From Actinomycetaceae bacterium (GTDB lineage: Bacteria > Actinomycetota > Actinomycetes > Actinomycetales > Actinomycetaceae): 64,000 nt of DNA. Where the stretch lies: positions 22,618-86,617 of the forward strand of contig JAUNLN010000005.1 in NCBI GenBank assembly GCA_030532245.1, given 5' to 3'. The position numbers were made by a program, and so were the translations under genes. Below the pieces are notes generated by a model that saw only the letters and a program-made list of their open reading frames with translations, ran no database searches and was not told where the DNA came from. Below are positions 27,106 through 36,120 of the stretch, piece after piece. The stretch's first letter is position 1. Every line of letters starts with the position of its first letter.

Positions 27106-28788
27106 GTGAAGCGTTCACTACATGCATTCGCTGCAGTCGCCGCCGCAGCAACCCTCGTTCTTGCAGGTTGCGCCGGTGGAGATACCGATGGCGCAGGCGG
27201 CAACGGCGAACTACCGCCGCTTTCCGACATCAACTTGACCGAGCGTGACAAGGTGCAAGACGGTGGTGAGCTCCGCTTCGCCATTTCGCAGCTCCCCGAG
27301 CAGTGGAACTCCCTGCACGTTGCCGGCAACCAGGTCGACAACAACACCATTGACGGCTTCGTAATGCCCACCAACTGGGACTTCAACGAAGACGCAACCT
27401 TCGAGCCGAACACGAACTTCGTTCTCGAGTACGAAGTAGTCGACGGCCCGCCGCAGGTAGTTACCCTCACGCTCAACCCCGAAGCACACTGGGGCAACGG
27501 CGACCCGATCACCTGGGAAGACTACGAGGCAACCTGGAAGGCCATGAACGGCGAGAACCCCGAGTTCCTCCCGGCTTCCACCGACGGCTTCAACCAGGTC
27601 ACCGGCGTTGAGATGGGCGAGGACGAGTTCCAGGTAGTCATCACCTACAAGTCCACCTACCCCGACTGGTCCGCAACCTGGTCGTCCGTTCAGCCGAAGG
27701 CTGCAATCGACACCCCGGAGCTGTTTGAGAACGCTCGTGCAGGCGAGCCGAACAACGACTTCACCGCAGGCCCGTTCAAGTACGGTGAGCTCGACAAGTC
27801 GCAGCGCGTTGTAACCGTAGTTCCGAACGACCAGTGGTGGGGCGACGCTCCGAAGCTCGACAAGGTCAGCTTCCGTGAGCTCGAGTCCTCCGCTTCGACC
27901 CGCTCCTTCGCAAACAACGAGATCGACGTTGTAAGCGGCCTCATCAACAACGATGAGTACCAGACTGCAGCAAGCCGCTCGGATGCAGAAATCCGCGCAG
28001 CAGGTGGCATGCAGTGGCGTCACTTCACCTTCAACACCAACTCTGGCCTCCTCCAGGAAAAGGAAATCCGCCAGGCAATCGTGAAGGGCCTCAACCGCGA
28101 GGCAATCGCAGCTTCTGACCTTGCAGGCCTCCCCGTGGAGCCCTCCGAGCTCATGCTTGGTAACCACTTCTTCATGCCTGGCCAGGACGGCTACCAGGAC
28201 AACTCCGGTGACTTCGCATTCGATCCCGAGGCAGCTGGCAAGCAGCTCGACGAGCTCGGCTGGACCCTCAAGGACGGCGCAGAGTTCCGCACCAACGAAG
28301 CAGGCGAAGAGCTCGTAGTCGAGTACCAGCTCCTCCAGGGCGTACCGACCTCCGAGAACGAAGGCAAGCTCCTCCAGTCCGACATGGCTAACATCGGCGT
28401 CAAGGTGAACATGGTCAACAAGGCCACCGACGAGTTCCCCGGCTTCCTCATTGACGGCACCTTCGGCATCACCTCCTTCGCATGGCAGGGCACCCCGTAC
28501 CCGATGGCAAACGTTGGCCAGATCTACGGTTGTGAGTCCTTCTCCAACTTCTCCGGCCTCTGCGACGACGAGATCACCGCTCTCACCGAGCAGATCGACG
28601 TTGAGATGGACCGCGACAAGCGAGTTGAGCTCACCAACCAGGTCGACGCAATCATCTGGGACCGCGTAATGACCGTTCCGCTATACCGTCGTATTGAGTT
28701 CGTTGCAGTTCCGCAGAACCTCGCGAACTACGGTGCATTCGGTATGTCGTCCGGTCGCGTTGAGAACATCGGCTTCGTCTCCGAGTAA
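27106..28788 (+). CDS. oppA: Peptide-binding lipoprotein (OppA-type, SBP family 5)
   Basis: The 560-residue extracytoplasmic receptor delivers peptides to the OppBC-DF importer. Residues 1-22 are a lipoprotein signal with lipobox LAGC, so the mature protein is anchored by Cys22 (AGCAGGD). The family-5 fold shows LTLNPEAHWGNGDPITWEDY, FTAGPFKYGELDKSQRVV and FTFNTNSGLLQEKEIRQAIVKGLNR. AATTATTTTC and TGGAGG precede GTG 27106 (second-position codon AAG). Codon use is strongly C-ending, as expected for high expression. The intercistronic region suggests separate control from the upstream genes. Confidence 0.95.
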   Translation: MKRSLHAFAAVAAAATLVLAGCAGGDTDGAGGNGELPPLSDINLTERDKVQDGGELRFAISQLPEQWNSLHVAGNQVDNNTIDGFVMPTNWDFNEDATFEPNTNFVLEYEVVDGPPQVVTLTLNPEAHWGNGDPITWEDYEATWKAMNGENPEFLPASTDGFNQVTGVEMGEDEFQVVITYKSTYPDWSATWSSVQPKAAIDTPELFENARAGEPNNDFTAGPFKYGELDKSQRVVTVVPNDQWWGDAPKLDKVSFRELESSASTRSFANNEIDVVSGLINNDEYQTAASRSDAEIRAAGGMQWRHFTFNTNSGLLQEKEIRQAIVKGLNREAIAASDLAGLPVEPSELMLGNHFFMPGQDGYQDNSGDFAFDPEAAGKQLDELGWTLKDGAEFRTNEAGEELVVEYQLLQGVPTSENEGKLLQSDMANIGVKVNMVNKATDEFPGFLIDGTFGITSFAWQGTPYPMANVGQIYGCESFSNFSGLCDDEITALTEQIDVEMDRDKRVELTNQVDAIIWDRVMTVPLYRRIEFVAVPQNLANYGAFGMSSGRVENIGFVSE

Positions 28789-28831
28789 TCTCAACCGAGG
28801 CTAACCTCAGTTAGTACTGAGAAAACCTAAA

Positions 28832-28863
28832 AGTGAGGCCCCACCTTCGGGTGGGGCTTCACT
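28832..28863 (+). terminator. Terminator after oppA
   Basis: GTGAGGCCCCACC pairs with GGTGGGGCTTCAC around a TTCG tetraloop (one G-T pair). The T tract is short. Confidence 0.85.
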
Positions 28864-28906
28864 GTATTCGCAGGCTCGCGTTCGCCAGCTGATTCGTAAG
28901 TGGATT

Positions 28907-29479
28907 CTAGGAGGGGATGAACGTGAGCAGGAGCAGTACGAGAGCCGCTAGCAGGGGAATCATGTTGAGCTTGCGCTCAACCTTCCCATCCGGTTTCATA
29001 CCGGCCTCCAAGTGCCTCTCGTAGTAGGTGCGCAAAAGCTCAGCGGCCTGCGCGGAGTCGAGGTCTAGCATTTGCGAAGACACCGCCTCATCAATGTGAG
29101 GCAGGGGAGCAGGGCCATTCTGTGGCTTCATATTCTTGAGGCCCGTTTGCGGGCGAGCCGCCGCCGCGCGCACATCCACCTGCCTCGTCTCAAGAATCAA
29201 ACCCAAGTTAAGGCGGGAGGCGGTGAACTGATCCCACGGAATCGTCCAAGTGAAAAGCATGTTCCGAACCGTAATCGCCTCCGGCGCGACAATCAGACGC
29301 GGCATCCACCACAGCATGAAAATCGCCCAAAACACGAGCCAAACGTACGGAAGAGAATCCAGGGCAACACCCCAGCCGTCACGCCAAACCGTCACAACAG
29401 ACAGGGCGACCGCCACCAGGGCAAAAAAATAAGTGCCATAACGCGCGGGCGCGGAGGCAATCTTTATCGTCGGATGCAT
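28907..29479 (-). CDS. PH-domain membrane protein
   Basis: The 190-residue protein has two hydrophobic segments near the N-terminus (FFALVAVALSVVTVW and WLVFWAIFMLWWM), then a compact beta-rich segment PEAITVRNMLFTWTIPWDQF characteristic of small bacterial PH domains. A hydrophilic helical region follows, and a last membrane segment IPLLAALVLLLLTFIPS closes the chain. The role is unknown. I chose ATG 29479 because TACACT lies six bases upstream; the longer open frame upstream lacks an SD. It diverges from typA. Confidence 0.75.
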   Translation of the reverse strand: MHPTIKIASAPARYGTYFFALVAVALSVVTVWRDGWGVALDSLPYVWLVFWAIFMLWWMPRLIVAPEAITVRNMLFTWTIPWDQFTASRLNLGLILETRQVDVRAAAARPQTGLKNMKPQNGPAPLPHIDEAVSSQMLDLDSAQAAELLRTYYERHLEAGMKPDGKVERKLNMIPLLAALVLLLLTFIPS

Positions 29480-29485
29480 GAAATC

Positions 29486-29491
29486 AGTGTA
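29486..29491 (-). promoter_or_regulatory. -10 element for the leaderless PH-domain gene
   Basis: TACACT, then GATTTC, then ATG on the minus strand. Confidence 0.55.
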
Positions 29492-29608
29492 TCCAAAGGG
29501 AAGACGTGGCGAATTTCGCAAGCCACATGTGCAATCTAAGCCCAAAGCGGGTCTACAGTAGTAAAGCGCACTTGAACGCGCATTTTCGATCAAGGATCAG
29601 GAGAACAA

Positions 29609-31528
29609 ATGGCCATTCGCGAAGATATTCGTAACGTCGCGATCGTCGCACACGTGGATCACGGAAAGACGACGCTCGTTGACGCAATGCTCTGGCAATC
29701 GGGCGCATTCTCCGACCACGACACCGTTGAAACCCGCGGCGAGCGCGTCATGGACTCCGGCGACCTCGAACGTGAAAAGGGCATCACGATCCTTGCCAAG
29801 AACACGGCCGTGCACTACCGCGGCCCGTCCGCCCAGAAACTGGGCCTCTCCGAGGGCATCACCATCAACGTGATCGACACCCCCGGCCACGCCGACTTCG
29901 GCGGCGAAGTTGAGCGAGCACTGTCCATGGTTGACGGCGTGCTCCTCCTCGTCGACGCTGCAGAAGGTCCGCTTCCGCAAACCCGTTTCGTGTTGCGCAA
30001 GGCCCTGCAGTCCCAGCTACCCGTGGTGGTTGTCGTAAACAAGGTGGACCGCCCCGACCAGCGCATCGAAGAGGTCGTTGAGGAGACGATGGACCTGCTC
30101 CTCTCCCTTGCTGAAGACCTCCAAAATGAAGGCCAAGACGTCGACCTAGACGCGCTACTCGACGTACCCGTACTGTATGCGTCGGCGAAACTCGGCAAGT
30201 CTTCTCTCGAACAGCCCGCCTTCGGTGAGGTTCCCGAAACCGGCCTCGAACCGCTGTTTGAGACCCTCCTTTCGCGTATTCCCGGCCCGACCTACACCGA
30301 GGATGCCCCTCTTCAGGCGCACGTCACCAACCTCGACGCTTCGCCGTTCCTCGGGCGAATCGCCCTCCTGCGCATTCACAACGGTGAGCTGCGCAAGGGG
30401 CAAAACGTGGCTTGGGCGCAAGCCGACGGCTCGATCAGCCAGGTGAAGATCACGGAACTGCTGCGCACGGAAGGCCTGGAGCGCGTTCCGGCCGCTGTTG
30501 CGCAAGCTGGAGACATCGTCGCGGTTGCTGGCATTCCGGACATCACGATCGGCGAGAGCCTCGTCGACCTTGAAGACCCGCGGCCGCTTCCACTCATTAC
30601 CGTTGACGAGCCCGCAATCTCCATGACCGTCGGCACGAACACCTCGCCGATGGCCGGCCGCGAGAAGGGCACGAAGGTTACGGCAAGGCAGGTTAAAGAC
30701 CGCCTCGACCGCGAACTCATTGGCAACGTTTCGCTGCGCGTACTACCGACCGAACGCCCCGACGCGTGGGAGGTTCAGGGCCGCGGCGAACTAGCGCTCG
30801 CCATCCTCGTGGAGCAAATGCGCCGCGAAGGCTTCGAACTCACCGTCGGCAAACCGCAGGTAGTCACCCGCATGATCGACGGCAAGAAGCACGAGCCGAT
30901 GGAGCGCCTCACCATCGACGCGCCCGAAGAATACCTCGGTGAAGTCACGCAGCTCCTCGCCGCACGCAAGGGCCGCATGGAAAGCATCGTCAACCACGGC
31001 TCCGGCTGGGTGCGCCTCGAGTTCGTTGTACCCGCTCGCGGCCTCATCGGCTTCCGCACGAGGTTCCTCACCGAAACTCGCGGCACCGGCATCGCCTCCT
31101 CCTACTCGGCCGGATACGAGCCGTGGCAGGGCACGATCATCTCGCGCAACACGGGCTCCCTCGTTGCCGACCGCGCAGGCCAGGCCACCCCGTACGCGAT
31201 GATTAACCTGCAGGAGCGCGGCACTTTCCTCGTGCAGCCGGGCAGCCAGGTTTACGAAGGCCAGGTTGTGGGCGAGAACTCGCGCAACGAAGACATGGAC
31301 GTGAACCTCACCCGCGAAAAGAAGCAGACGAACATGCGCGCCGCATCCGCCGACACGTACGAGGGGCTCAACACCCCGCGCACGCTCACGCTCGAAGAAT
31401 CCCTCGAGTTCGCGGCAGACGACGAGTCGGTTGAAGTAACGCCTAGCGCGATCCGCATTCGCAAGAACGTGCTCTCCTCGCAAGAGCGGTTCAAGATTGC
31501 AGCTCGCGCGCGCCGCGAAGCCAAGTAA
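29609..31528 (+). CDS. typA: Ribosome-associated GTPase TypA/BipA
   Basis: The 639-residue translational GTPase helps 50S assembly and stress adaptation. It has G1 [15 protein letters not shown]2 ARGITI-like [12 protein letters not shown]3 [16 protein letters not shown] and G4 NKVDRPDQR, followed by domain II and the EF-G-like domains III and V ([35 protein letters not shown]). The BipA C-terminal domain ends near [25 protein letters not shown] precedes ATG 29609. Confidence 0.97.
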   Translation: MAIREDIRNVAIVAHVDHGKTTLVDAMLWQSGAFSDHDTVETRGERVMDSGDLEREKGITILAKNTAVHYRGPSAQKLGLSEGITINVIDTPGHADFGGEVERALSMVDGVLLLVDAAEGPLPQTRFVLRKALQSQLPVVVVVNKVDRPDQRIEEVVEETMDLLLSLAEDLQNEGQDVDLDALLDVPVLYASAKLGKSSLEQPAFGEVPETGLEPLFETLLSRIPGPTYTEDAPLQAHVTNLDASPFLGRIALLRIHNGELRKGQNVAWAQADGSISQVKITELLRTEGLERVPAAVAQAGDIVAVAGIPDITIGESLVDLEDPRPLPLITVDEPAISMTVGTNTSPMAGREKGTKVTARQVKDRLDRELIGNVSLRVLPTERPDAWEVQGRGELALAILVEQMRREGFELTVGKPQVVTRMIDGKKHEPMERLTIDAPEEYLGEVTQLLAARKGRMESIVNHGSGWVRLEFVVPARGLIGFRTRFLTETRGTGIASSYSAGYEPWQGTIISRNTGSLVADRAGQATPYAMINLQERGTFLVQPGSQVYEGQVVGENSRNEDMDVNLTREKKQTNMRAASADTYEGLNTPRTLTLEESLEFAADDESVEVTPSAIRIRKNVLSSQERFKIAARARREAK

Positions 31529-31548
31529 CGCACACCCAGAGTATGGCG

Positions 31549-31581
31549 AGGCCCTCCGGATCGATTCCGGAGGGCCTTTTC
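31549..31581 (+). terminator. Rho-independent terminator after typA
   Basis: AGGCCCTCCGGA pairs with TCCGGAGGGCCT around a short loop and ends in TTTTC. Confidence 0.92.
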
Positions 31582-31728
31582 GATTCCCGAAGTGTTCGAT
31601 GTCTGCTCGAAAAATGGAGGCGTTTAGCAATGCAGGCGAGATTTAGCGGCATTGCAGTGCATGGGCGGGCTTTGTGACTGTGGCGAGCCGTCGTGTCTTT
31701 CTGCGCGGCCGGTAACCTCCTGCGCGGC

Positions 31729-32043
31729 TTAGCCGAACGGAGACTCCGGCACGCGCTTGCCCGTAACCATCACCTCAGCGGGCACAGTCACGAGACCCTT
31801 GCGCGTGTTCACCGTAACGTGAGTTGGCTCGACCTCAGTCAAATGACCGAGCGCGTCATACAGTCCATCGGGCTTGCGGTAGCGCACCACAACGCGCTGG
31901 CCAACCTCCCACTCCATCCAAGGAAGCGCCGGGGGAGTTGGCGAGGTTTTCGCAAAATCCGCCTTCGATGCCGTAGAAGACTCCTCACCCATCGAAGCGA
32001 CTTGGTCGCGCGGGGTGGGTTGGGGTGTAAGAAAGTTGCTCAT
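31729..32043 (-). CDS. Small protein with SH3-like C-terminal domain
   Basis: The 104-residue protein has a disordered Ser/Thr/Pro-rich N-terminus (about 40 residues) and a small beta domain, VGQRVVVRYRKPDGLYDALG then VTVNTRKGLVTVPAE, which resembles the SH3-like module found at the N-terminus of some actinobacterial GNAT proteins and in small proteins near fdxA. The function is unknown. I chose ATG 32043 because TATTAT ends six bases upstream and no SD is present. It diverges from fdxA. Confidence 0.7.
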   Translation of the reverse strand: MSNFLTPQPTPRDQVASMGEESSTASKADFAKTSPTPPALPWMEWEVGQRVVVRYRKPDGLYDALGHLTEVEPTHVTVNTRKGLVTVPAEVMVTGKRVPESPFG

Positions 32044-32049
32044 AGTGAG

Positions 32050-32055
32050 ATAATA
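32050..32055 (-). promoter_or_regulatory. -10 element for the leaderless SH3-like gene
   Basis: TATTAT, then CTCACT, then ATG on the minus strand. Confidence 0.6.
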
Positions 32056-32134
32056 GTGTGAGCCACAAACGCAAGAAATCGCGGTCCGGTGGACCATGCG
32101 GATTTTTGATCGAAAAAGAATAAAGGAGCCCGTT

Positions 32135-32458
32135 TTGACTTACGTTATCGCGCAACCCTGTGTAGACGTCAAGGACCGCGCCTGCGTTGATGAGTGCCCC
32201 GTCGACTGCATTTATGAAGGCGCGCGTACCCTATATATCCACCCGGAAGAGTGCGTAGACTGCGGCGCATGCGAGCCGGTTTGCCCCGTCGAGGCAATCT
32301 TCTACGAAGACGATCTGCCCGAAGAATGGTCTGAATACTACGAGGCGAACGTGCACTTCTTCGACAAGCTCGGTTCCCCCGGCGGCGCAGCCCGAACCGG
32401 CGCTCAAGATTACGATCACGAACTCATCGCTAACCTTCCCCCGCAAAACCAGGAATAA
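32135..32458 (+). CDS. fdxA: Ferredoxin, 7Fe type
   Basis: The 107-residue electron carrier has a first cluster region QPCVDVKDRACVDECPVDC and a second, EECVDCGACEPVCPVEAI, which together fit a [3Fe-4S][4Fe-4S] FdxA-type ferredoxin. The acidic C-terminal part (YEDDLPEEWSEYY) is typical of actinobacterial FdxA. I chose TTG 32135 because AAAGGAG lies six bases upstream and MTYVIAQPCVD is the family start. It precedes dapC, a pairing also seen in mycobacteria. Confidence 0.95.
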   Translation: MTYVIAQPCVDVKDRACVDECPVDCIYEGARTLYIHPEECVDCGACEPVCPVEAIFYEDDLPEEWSEYYEANVHFFDKLGSPGGAARTGAQDYDHELIANLPPQNQE

Positions 32459-32475
32459 GCGATTCTCTAGCATTC

Positions 32476-32501
32476 GGGCCCGACAACAAAATGTCGGGCC
32501 C
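32476..32501 (+). terminator. Hairpin between fdxA and dapC
   Basis: GGGCCCGACA pairs perfectly with TGTCGGGCCC around six bases. There is no T tract. It ends six bases before the dapC -10 element. Confidence 0.65.
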
Positions 32502-32507
32502 GTAGTC

Positions 32508-32513
32508 TATGTT
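32508..32513 (+). promoter_or_regulatory. -10 element for leaderless dapC
   Basis: TATGTT, then TGAGGC, then ATG 32520. Confidence 0.5.
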
Positions 32514-32519
32514 TGAGGC

Positions 32520-33725
32520 ATGCAAAACACACTCACCGGCCTTGTGCTACCGCAATTTCCCTGGGACACGCTCGCGCAGGCAAAGAAAACCGCCTCCGCT
32601 CACGAGGGTGGAATCGTCGACCTATCCATCGGAACCCCGGTCGACTCCACGCCGAAAATCGTTAGGGACGCGCTGATTGAGGCCGCCGACGCGCCCGGAT
32701 ACCCAACGGTTGTGGGCACGCAGGAGCTTGCCGAAGCCATTCGAGTGTGGGCTCTCTCGCGCGGTATCTCCATGATGGGACAGGGCGCGAGCGCGATTCC
32801 GACCATCGGCTCTAAGGAAATGGTCGCGTGGCTACCCACGATGCTCGGAGTGGGGCCAGGAGACAGGGTTTTGATCCCGAAATGCGCCTACCCGACCTAC
32901 GACATCGGCGCGCGTCTAGCCGGAGCCGAGCCCGTTCCCGTGGGCGACGATCCCGAGCAGTGGCCCGATGCCAAAATGGTTTGGCTCAACACTCCGGGCA
33001 ATCCGAACGGGCACGTGCGCAGCGTCGAACAGCTTCGCGACGTCGTCCAGTGGGCACGGCAGCGGGGCGCGGTTGTAGCCTCCGACGAGTGCTACGCGGC
33101 CCTAGGTTGGAGCGAGACCCTCCTCGATCAAGGCGTGCCGTCTCTACTTAGCGACGCCGTTTCAGATAGTGATCCAAACGGGCTCCTCATGCTCTACTCA
33201 CTTTCAAAGCAGTCGAATATGGCCGGATACCGCGCGGGAATATTGGCGGGCGACTCGCGGCTCGTAGACGCCGTTGTAGCCGTGCGTAAACACGCGGGCA
33301 TGATGGTGTCGACGCCGGTAATGCACGCGATGAGCGCCGCACTGCGCGACAGCGCTCCCGCATTTGCCAACCCGCGCCTAGGTTTGCTCGATGAGGAAGC
33401 CGGCCTCTCACACGTGGCGAGGCAGCGGGGGATTTACGCGAAACGACGGGCAAAACTCGTGCAAGCATTCGAGCGGGCGGGCCTCAAAAACGACCCCGAA
33501 TCCATTGCCGGCCTCTACCTTTGGCTCCACGCGCCCGGCCAACAAATGAGTGGAAGGCAGATCGTAGACAAACTAGCGCAACTTGGAATCCTCGTTGCCC
33601 CCGGCGACTTTTACGGGGAAGGCAACGAGGCGTTCGTGCGGGTTTCCCTATCTGGAACTGACGAGCGGATCGACGCCGCGGTATGCAGATTGAATGAAAC
33701 AAATGGTTATTTCACCGCGAAATAA
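32520..33725 (+). CDS. dapC: Succinyldiaminopimelate transaminase (DapC)
   Basis: The 401-residue PLP enzyme transfers an amino group in the succinylase branch of lysine and meso-diaminopimelate synthesis. Class I/II aminotransferase features are LSIGTPVDSTP, the PTYDIGARLAGAEPVPV segment, NTPGNPNGHV, VASDECYA and the PLP-lysine region YSLSKQSNMAGYRAG. The fdxA-dapC order supports DapC over other aminotransferases. No SD is seen; a -10 hexamer lies six bases before ATG. Confidence 0.9.
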   Translation: MQNTLTGLVLPQFPWDTLAQAKKTASAHEGGIVDLSIGTPVDSTPKIVRDALIEAADAPGYPTVVGTQELAEAIRVWALSRGISMMGQGASAIPTIGSKEMVAWLPTMLGVGPGDRVLIPKCAYPTYDIGARLAGAEPVPVGDDPEQWPDAKMVWLNTPGNPNGHVRSVEQLRDVVQWARQRGAVVASDECYAALGWSETLLDQGVPSLLSDAVSDSDPNGLLMLYSLSKQSNMAGYRAGILAGDSRLVDAVVAVRKHAGMMVSTPVMHAMSAALRDSAPAFANPRLGLLDEEAGLSHVARQRGIYAKRRAKLVQAFERAGLKNDPESIAGLYLWLHAPGQQMSGRQIVDKLAQLGILVAPGDFYGEGNEAFVRVSLSGTDERIDAAVCRLNETNGYFTAK

Positions 33726-33810
33726 TCTCGACATTGAGATAATCTGAAAAGGTCAGCTTGCGCAAAGACGCGAGGCAGAAACTTTCCGCACACTCAGGAG
33801 GACAGCGGGG

Positions 33811-35172
33811 ATGGCATCCGAACAGGTAAAAGCCCCTAACGCAGAGGCGAAAGAGCCGAAGCCTGAGGCTTCGAAAAAGACAAACGGAATTCTAACGGTA
33901 GAAGATCGCGAAGTAGAGCTTCCCCGCGTCTCGGCAACGGCCGGAGCCGACGGTGTAAGCGTCGGCAAGGTTCTTTCCACCGCGGGAGTTACCACCTACG
34001 ACCCTGGCTTTACCAACACGGCGTCAGCAGCGTCCGCAATCACTTACATCGACGGAGGCGCAGGCATTCTGCGCTACCGCGGATACCCCATCGAGCAGCT
34101 GGCGAAAGACTCGAGCTTCCTCGAAGTCGCATACCTGCTCATTTACGGCGAACTACCCGATGCTGTAGCACTTGAGGCATTCTTGCGCCGCGTTAAGCGC
34201 CACCGCCTCCTACACGAAGACTTCCAGGCGTTCTTCGGCGCATTCCCGAGCAACGGCCACCCGATGGCAGTGCTACAGGCCGGTATTGCGGGTCTTGCAA
34301 CCTACTACCAGCACACCCTAGATCCGGACGACGACATCGCTATGGATCGCGCGTCCGTGCTACTCCTAGCGAAGGTTCCGACCATGATCGCTTCGATCGC
34401 GAAGCGTGCTGCCGGTCTACCTCCGCTATACCCGGACGCCCAGCGCTCCTACACTGAAGACTTCATTCGCATGACGTTTGGCTTGCCCTACCAGTCTTAC
34501 GACATCGACCCGGCAATCGTTCGCGCACTCGACATGCTCCTCATCCTGCACGCCGATCACGAGCAGAACTGTTCGACCTCCACCGTCCGCATGGTCGGCT
34601 CGGCAAAGGCGAACATGTACGCTTCGGTTGCGGCCGGTGTTGGCGCCCTGTCTGGCCCACTTCACGGCGGCGCAAATGAGGCGGTTCTTCGCATGCTTGC
34701 AGAGATTCGCGACTCGGATATGACGGTTAAGGACTTCGTTGCGAAGGCGAAGGACAAGAGCTCCTCTGTTCGTCTCATGGGCTTTGGCCACCGCGTTTAC
34801 AAGAACTACGACCCGCGCGCAGCGATCGTGAAGGACGCTGCCCACGACGTGCTTGAGCGCCTCGGTAAGAAGGACGAGCTTCTCGACATTGCTCTAGAGC
34901 TTGAGGAAATGGCTCTGAAGGACGACTACTTCGTGGAGCGCAAGCTTTACCCGAACGTCGACTTCTACACGGGCCTCATCTACTCCGCTCTTGGTTTCCC
35001 GACCAAGATGTTCACCCCGCTGTTCGCGATGGGTCGTCTGCCCGGCTGGATCGCCCAGTACCGCGAGATGGCGCGCGACCCGGAGGGTCGTATCGGCCGC
35101 CCGCGTCAGGTTTACGTTGGCGAGACCGAGCGCAACTACGTTCCGTTGCGTAACCGCGTGAAGCGCGGCTAA
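33811..35172 (+). CDS. gltA: Citrate synthase
   Basis: The 453-residue enzyme condenses oxaloacetate and acetyl-CoA. It has an N-terminal extension of about 50 residues, then YRGYPIEQLAKDSSFLEVAYLLIYGELP and the active-site segments LHADHEQNCSTSTVRM, GPLHGGANEAVLRML and MGFGHRVYKNYDPRA. Catalytic His residues in these segments and the later Asp region (NVDFYTGLIYSALG) are intact. AGGAGGACAGC precedes ATG 33811. It stands alone, followed by a bidirectional terminator. Confidence 0.97.
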   Translation: MASEQVKAPNAEAKEPKPEASKKTNGILTVEDREVELPRVSATAGADGVSVGKVLSTAGVTTYDPGFTNTASAASAITYIDGGAGILRYRGYPIEQLAKDSSFLEVAYLLIYGELPDAVALEAFLRRVKRHRLLHEDFQAFFGAFPSNGHPMAVLQAGIAGLATYYQHTLDPDDDIAMDRASVLLLAKVPTMIASIAKRAAGLPPLYPDAQRSYTEDFIRMTFGLPYQSYDIDPAIVRALDMLLILHADHEQNCSTSTVRMVGSAKANMYASVAAGVGALSGPLHGGANEAVLRMLAEIRDSDMTVKDFVAKAKDKSSSVRLMGFGHRVYKNYDPRAAIVKDAAHDVLERLGKKDELLDIALELEEMALKDDYFVERKLYPNVDFYTGLIYSALGFPTKMFTPLFAMGRLPGWIAQYREMARDPEGRIGRPRQVYVGETERNYVPLRNRVKRG

Positions 35173-35189
35173 CCGCATTTCTTAGCTAA

Positions 35190-35234
35190 AGTTTGAAGGC
35201 ACTTGGGGATCATCCCAAGTGCCTTCAAACGTTT
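35190..35234. terminator. Bidirectional terminator between gltA and maf
   Basis: GTTTGAAGGCACTTGGG pairs with CCCAAGTGCCTTCAAAC and is followed by GTTT. The stem is long and stable, and the genes converge. Confidence 0.92.
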
Positions 35235-35319
35235 CCAAGTGTTTCGGCGCTTCCACCGTTGCGGGTGGCGGGGTGTCTGCGCGGGGGCTTGCGCGTCCCA
35301 TCGGATCTAGAGCTTCGGG

Positions 35320-36120
35320 TTAGATCCTGTTCCACAGGCTCGGCCAGAAAACTCCTAGCTCCTTCGCGATTGCCCTAACGAGGGGTAGCGATACGCCCAC
35401 CACGGAGTGCGGGTCGCCTTCCACGCCGGCAATGAAGGGACCTCCAAGGCCGTCAATCGTGAAGGATCCTGCAACCTCAAGCGGCTCACCAGTAGCGATG
35501 TAGGCCTGGATTTCGTCTTCGTCTAGCTCGGTGAAGTTCACAGTCGTCGCACACGAAGACGAACGTGACTTCGCCGCGCTGAGCCTCACCGCCTCTTCGC
35601 CGCTCGCGGAGTCTTCGCCTCTTTCGTATTGCAGGCTCACGAGGAAGAGCGCGTGCCCCGTGTGGAGCACCACGGAGTTGCCAGAAAGCTCCCTAATACG
35701 TGTTGCCGCAACTTCGGGGGAGTGCGGCTTGCCAACGAGCGCCCCGTTCACTTCGAGCATCGAGTCTGCGGCAAGCACGATTGCAGCAGCTGGCCTTGGC
35801 ATACCGTGTGCCTTTGCGAACTCGACGATGTCGTTCGCGTTCAGCTCGGGCACCACAGCAGCACCTTTTGCCTCGGCCAGTGCCACAACTTTTTCGGCTG
35901 CGCGGCTTGCCGAGTCGGGGTCGTCAAACCTTGCAAGAACCGCGTCTTCATCCACGTTCGAGACGCGGATCAGCGGCTCGATTCCGGCAGACCGAAGCGT
36001 GGTCGCACGCGCAGGAGAGGCGGAAGCCAGTACAAATACTGTGCCTGCCGGCTCCGCGGGCTCCGCCACGGCCGGCACGTTTCGCGTGCGAGCAGTGGGG
36101 GAGCCGGCCTCGCTAGGCAT
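35320..36120 (-). CDS. maf: Maf-family nucleotide pyrophosphatase
   Basis: The 266-residue protein should hydrolyse non-canonical nucleoside triphosphates. Maf marks are LASASPARATTLRSAGIEP, VLAADSMLEVNGALVGKP and RELSGNSVVLHTGHAL, plus ITGEPLEVAGSFTIDGLGG-like sequence near the C-terminus. A 25-residue Pro/Ala-rich N-terminal segment precedes the domain. Its ATG overlaps the stop of the DUF885 gene by eight bases, so the pair is co-translated. Confidence 0.92.
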   Translation of the reverse strand: MPSEAGSPTARTRNVPAVAEPAEPAGTVFVLASASPARATTLRSAGIEPLIRVSNVDEDAVLARFDDPDSASRAAEKVVALAEAKGAAVVPELNANDIVEFAKAHGMPRPAAAIVLAADSMLEVNGALVGKPHSPEVAATRIRELSGNSVVLHTGHALFLVSLQYERGEDSASGEEAVRLSAAKSRSSSCATTVNFTELDEDEIQAYIATGEPLEVAGSFTIDGLGGPFIAGVEGDPHSVVGVSLPLVRAIAKELGVFWPSLWNRI

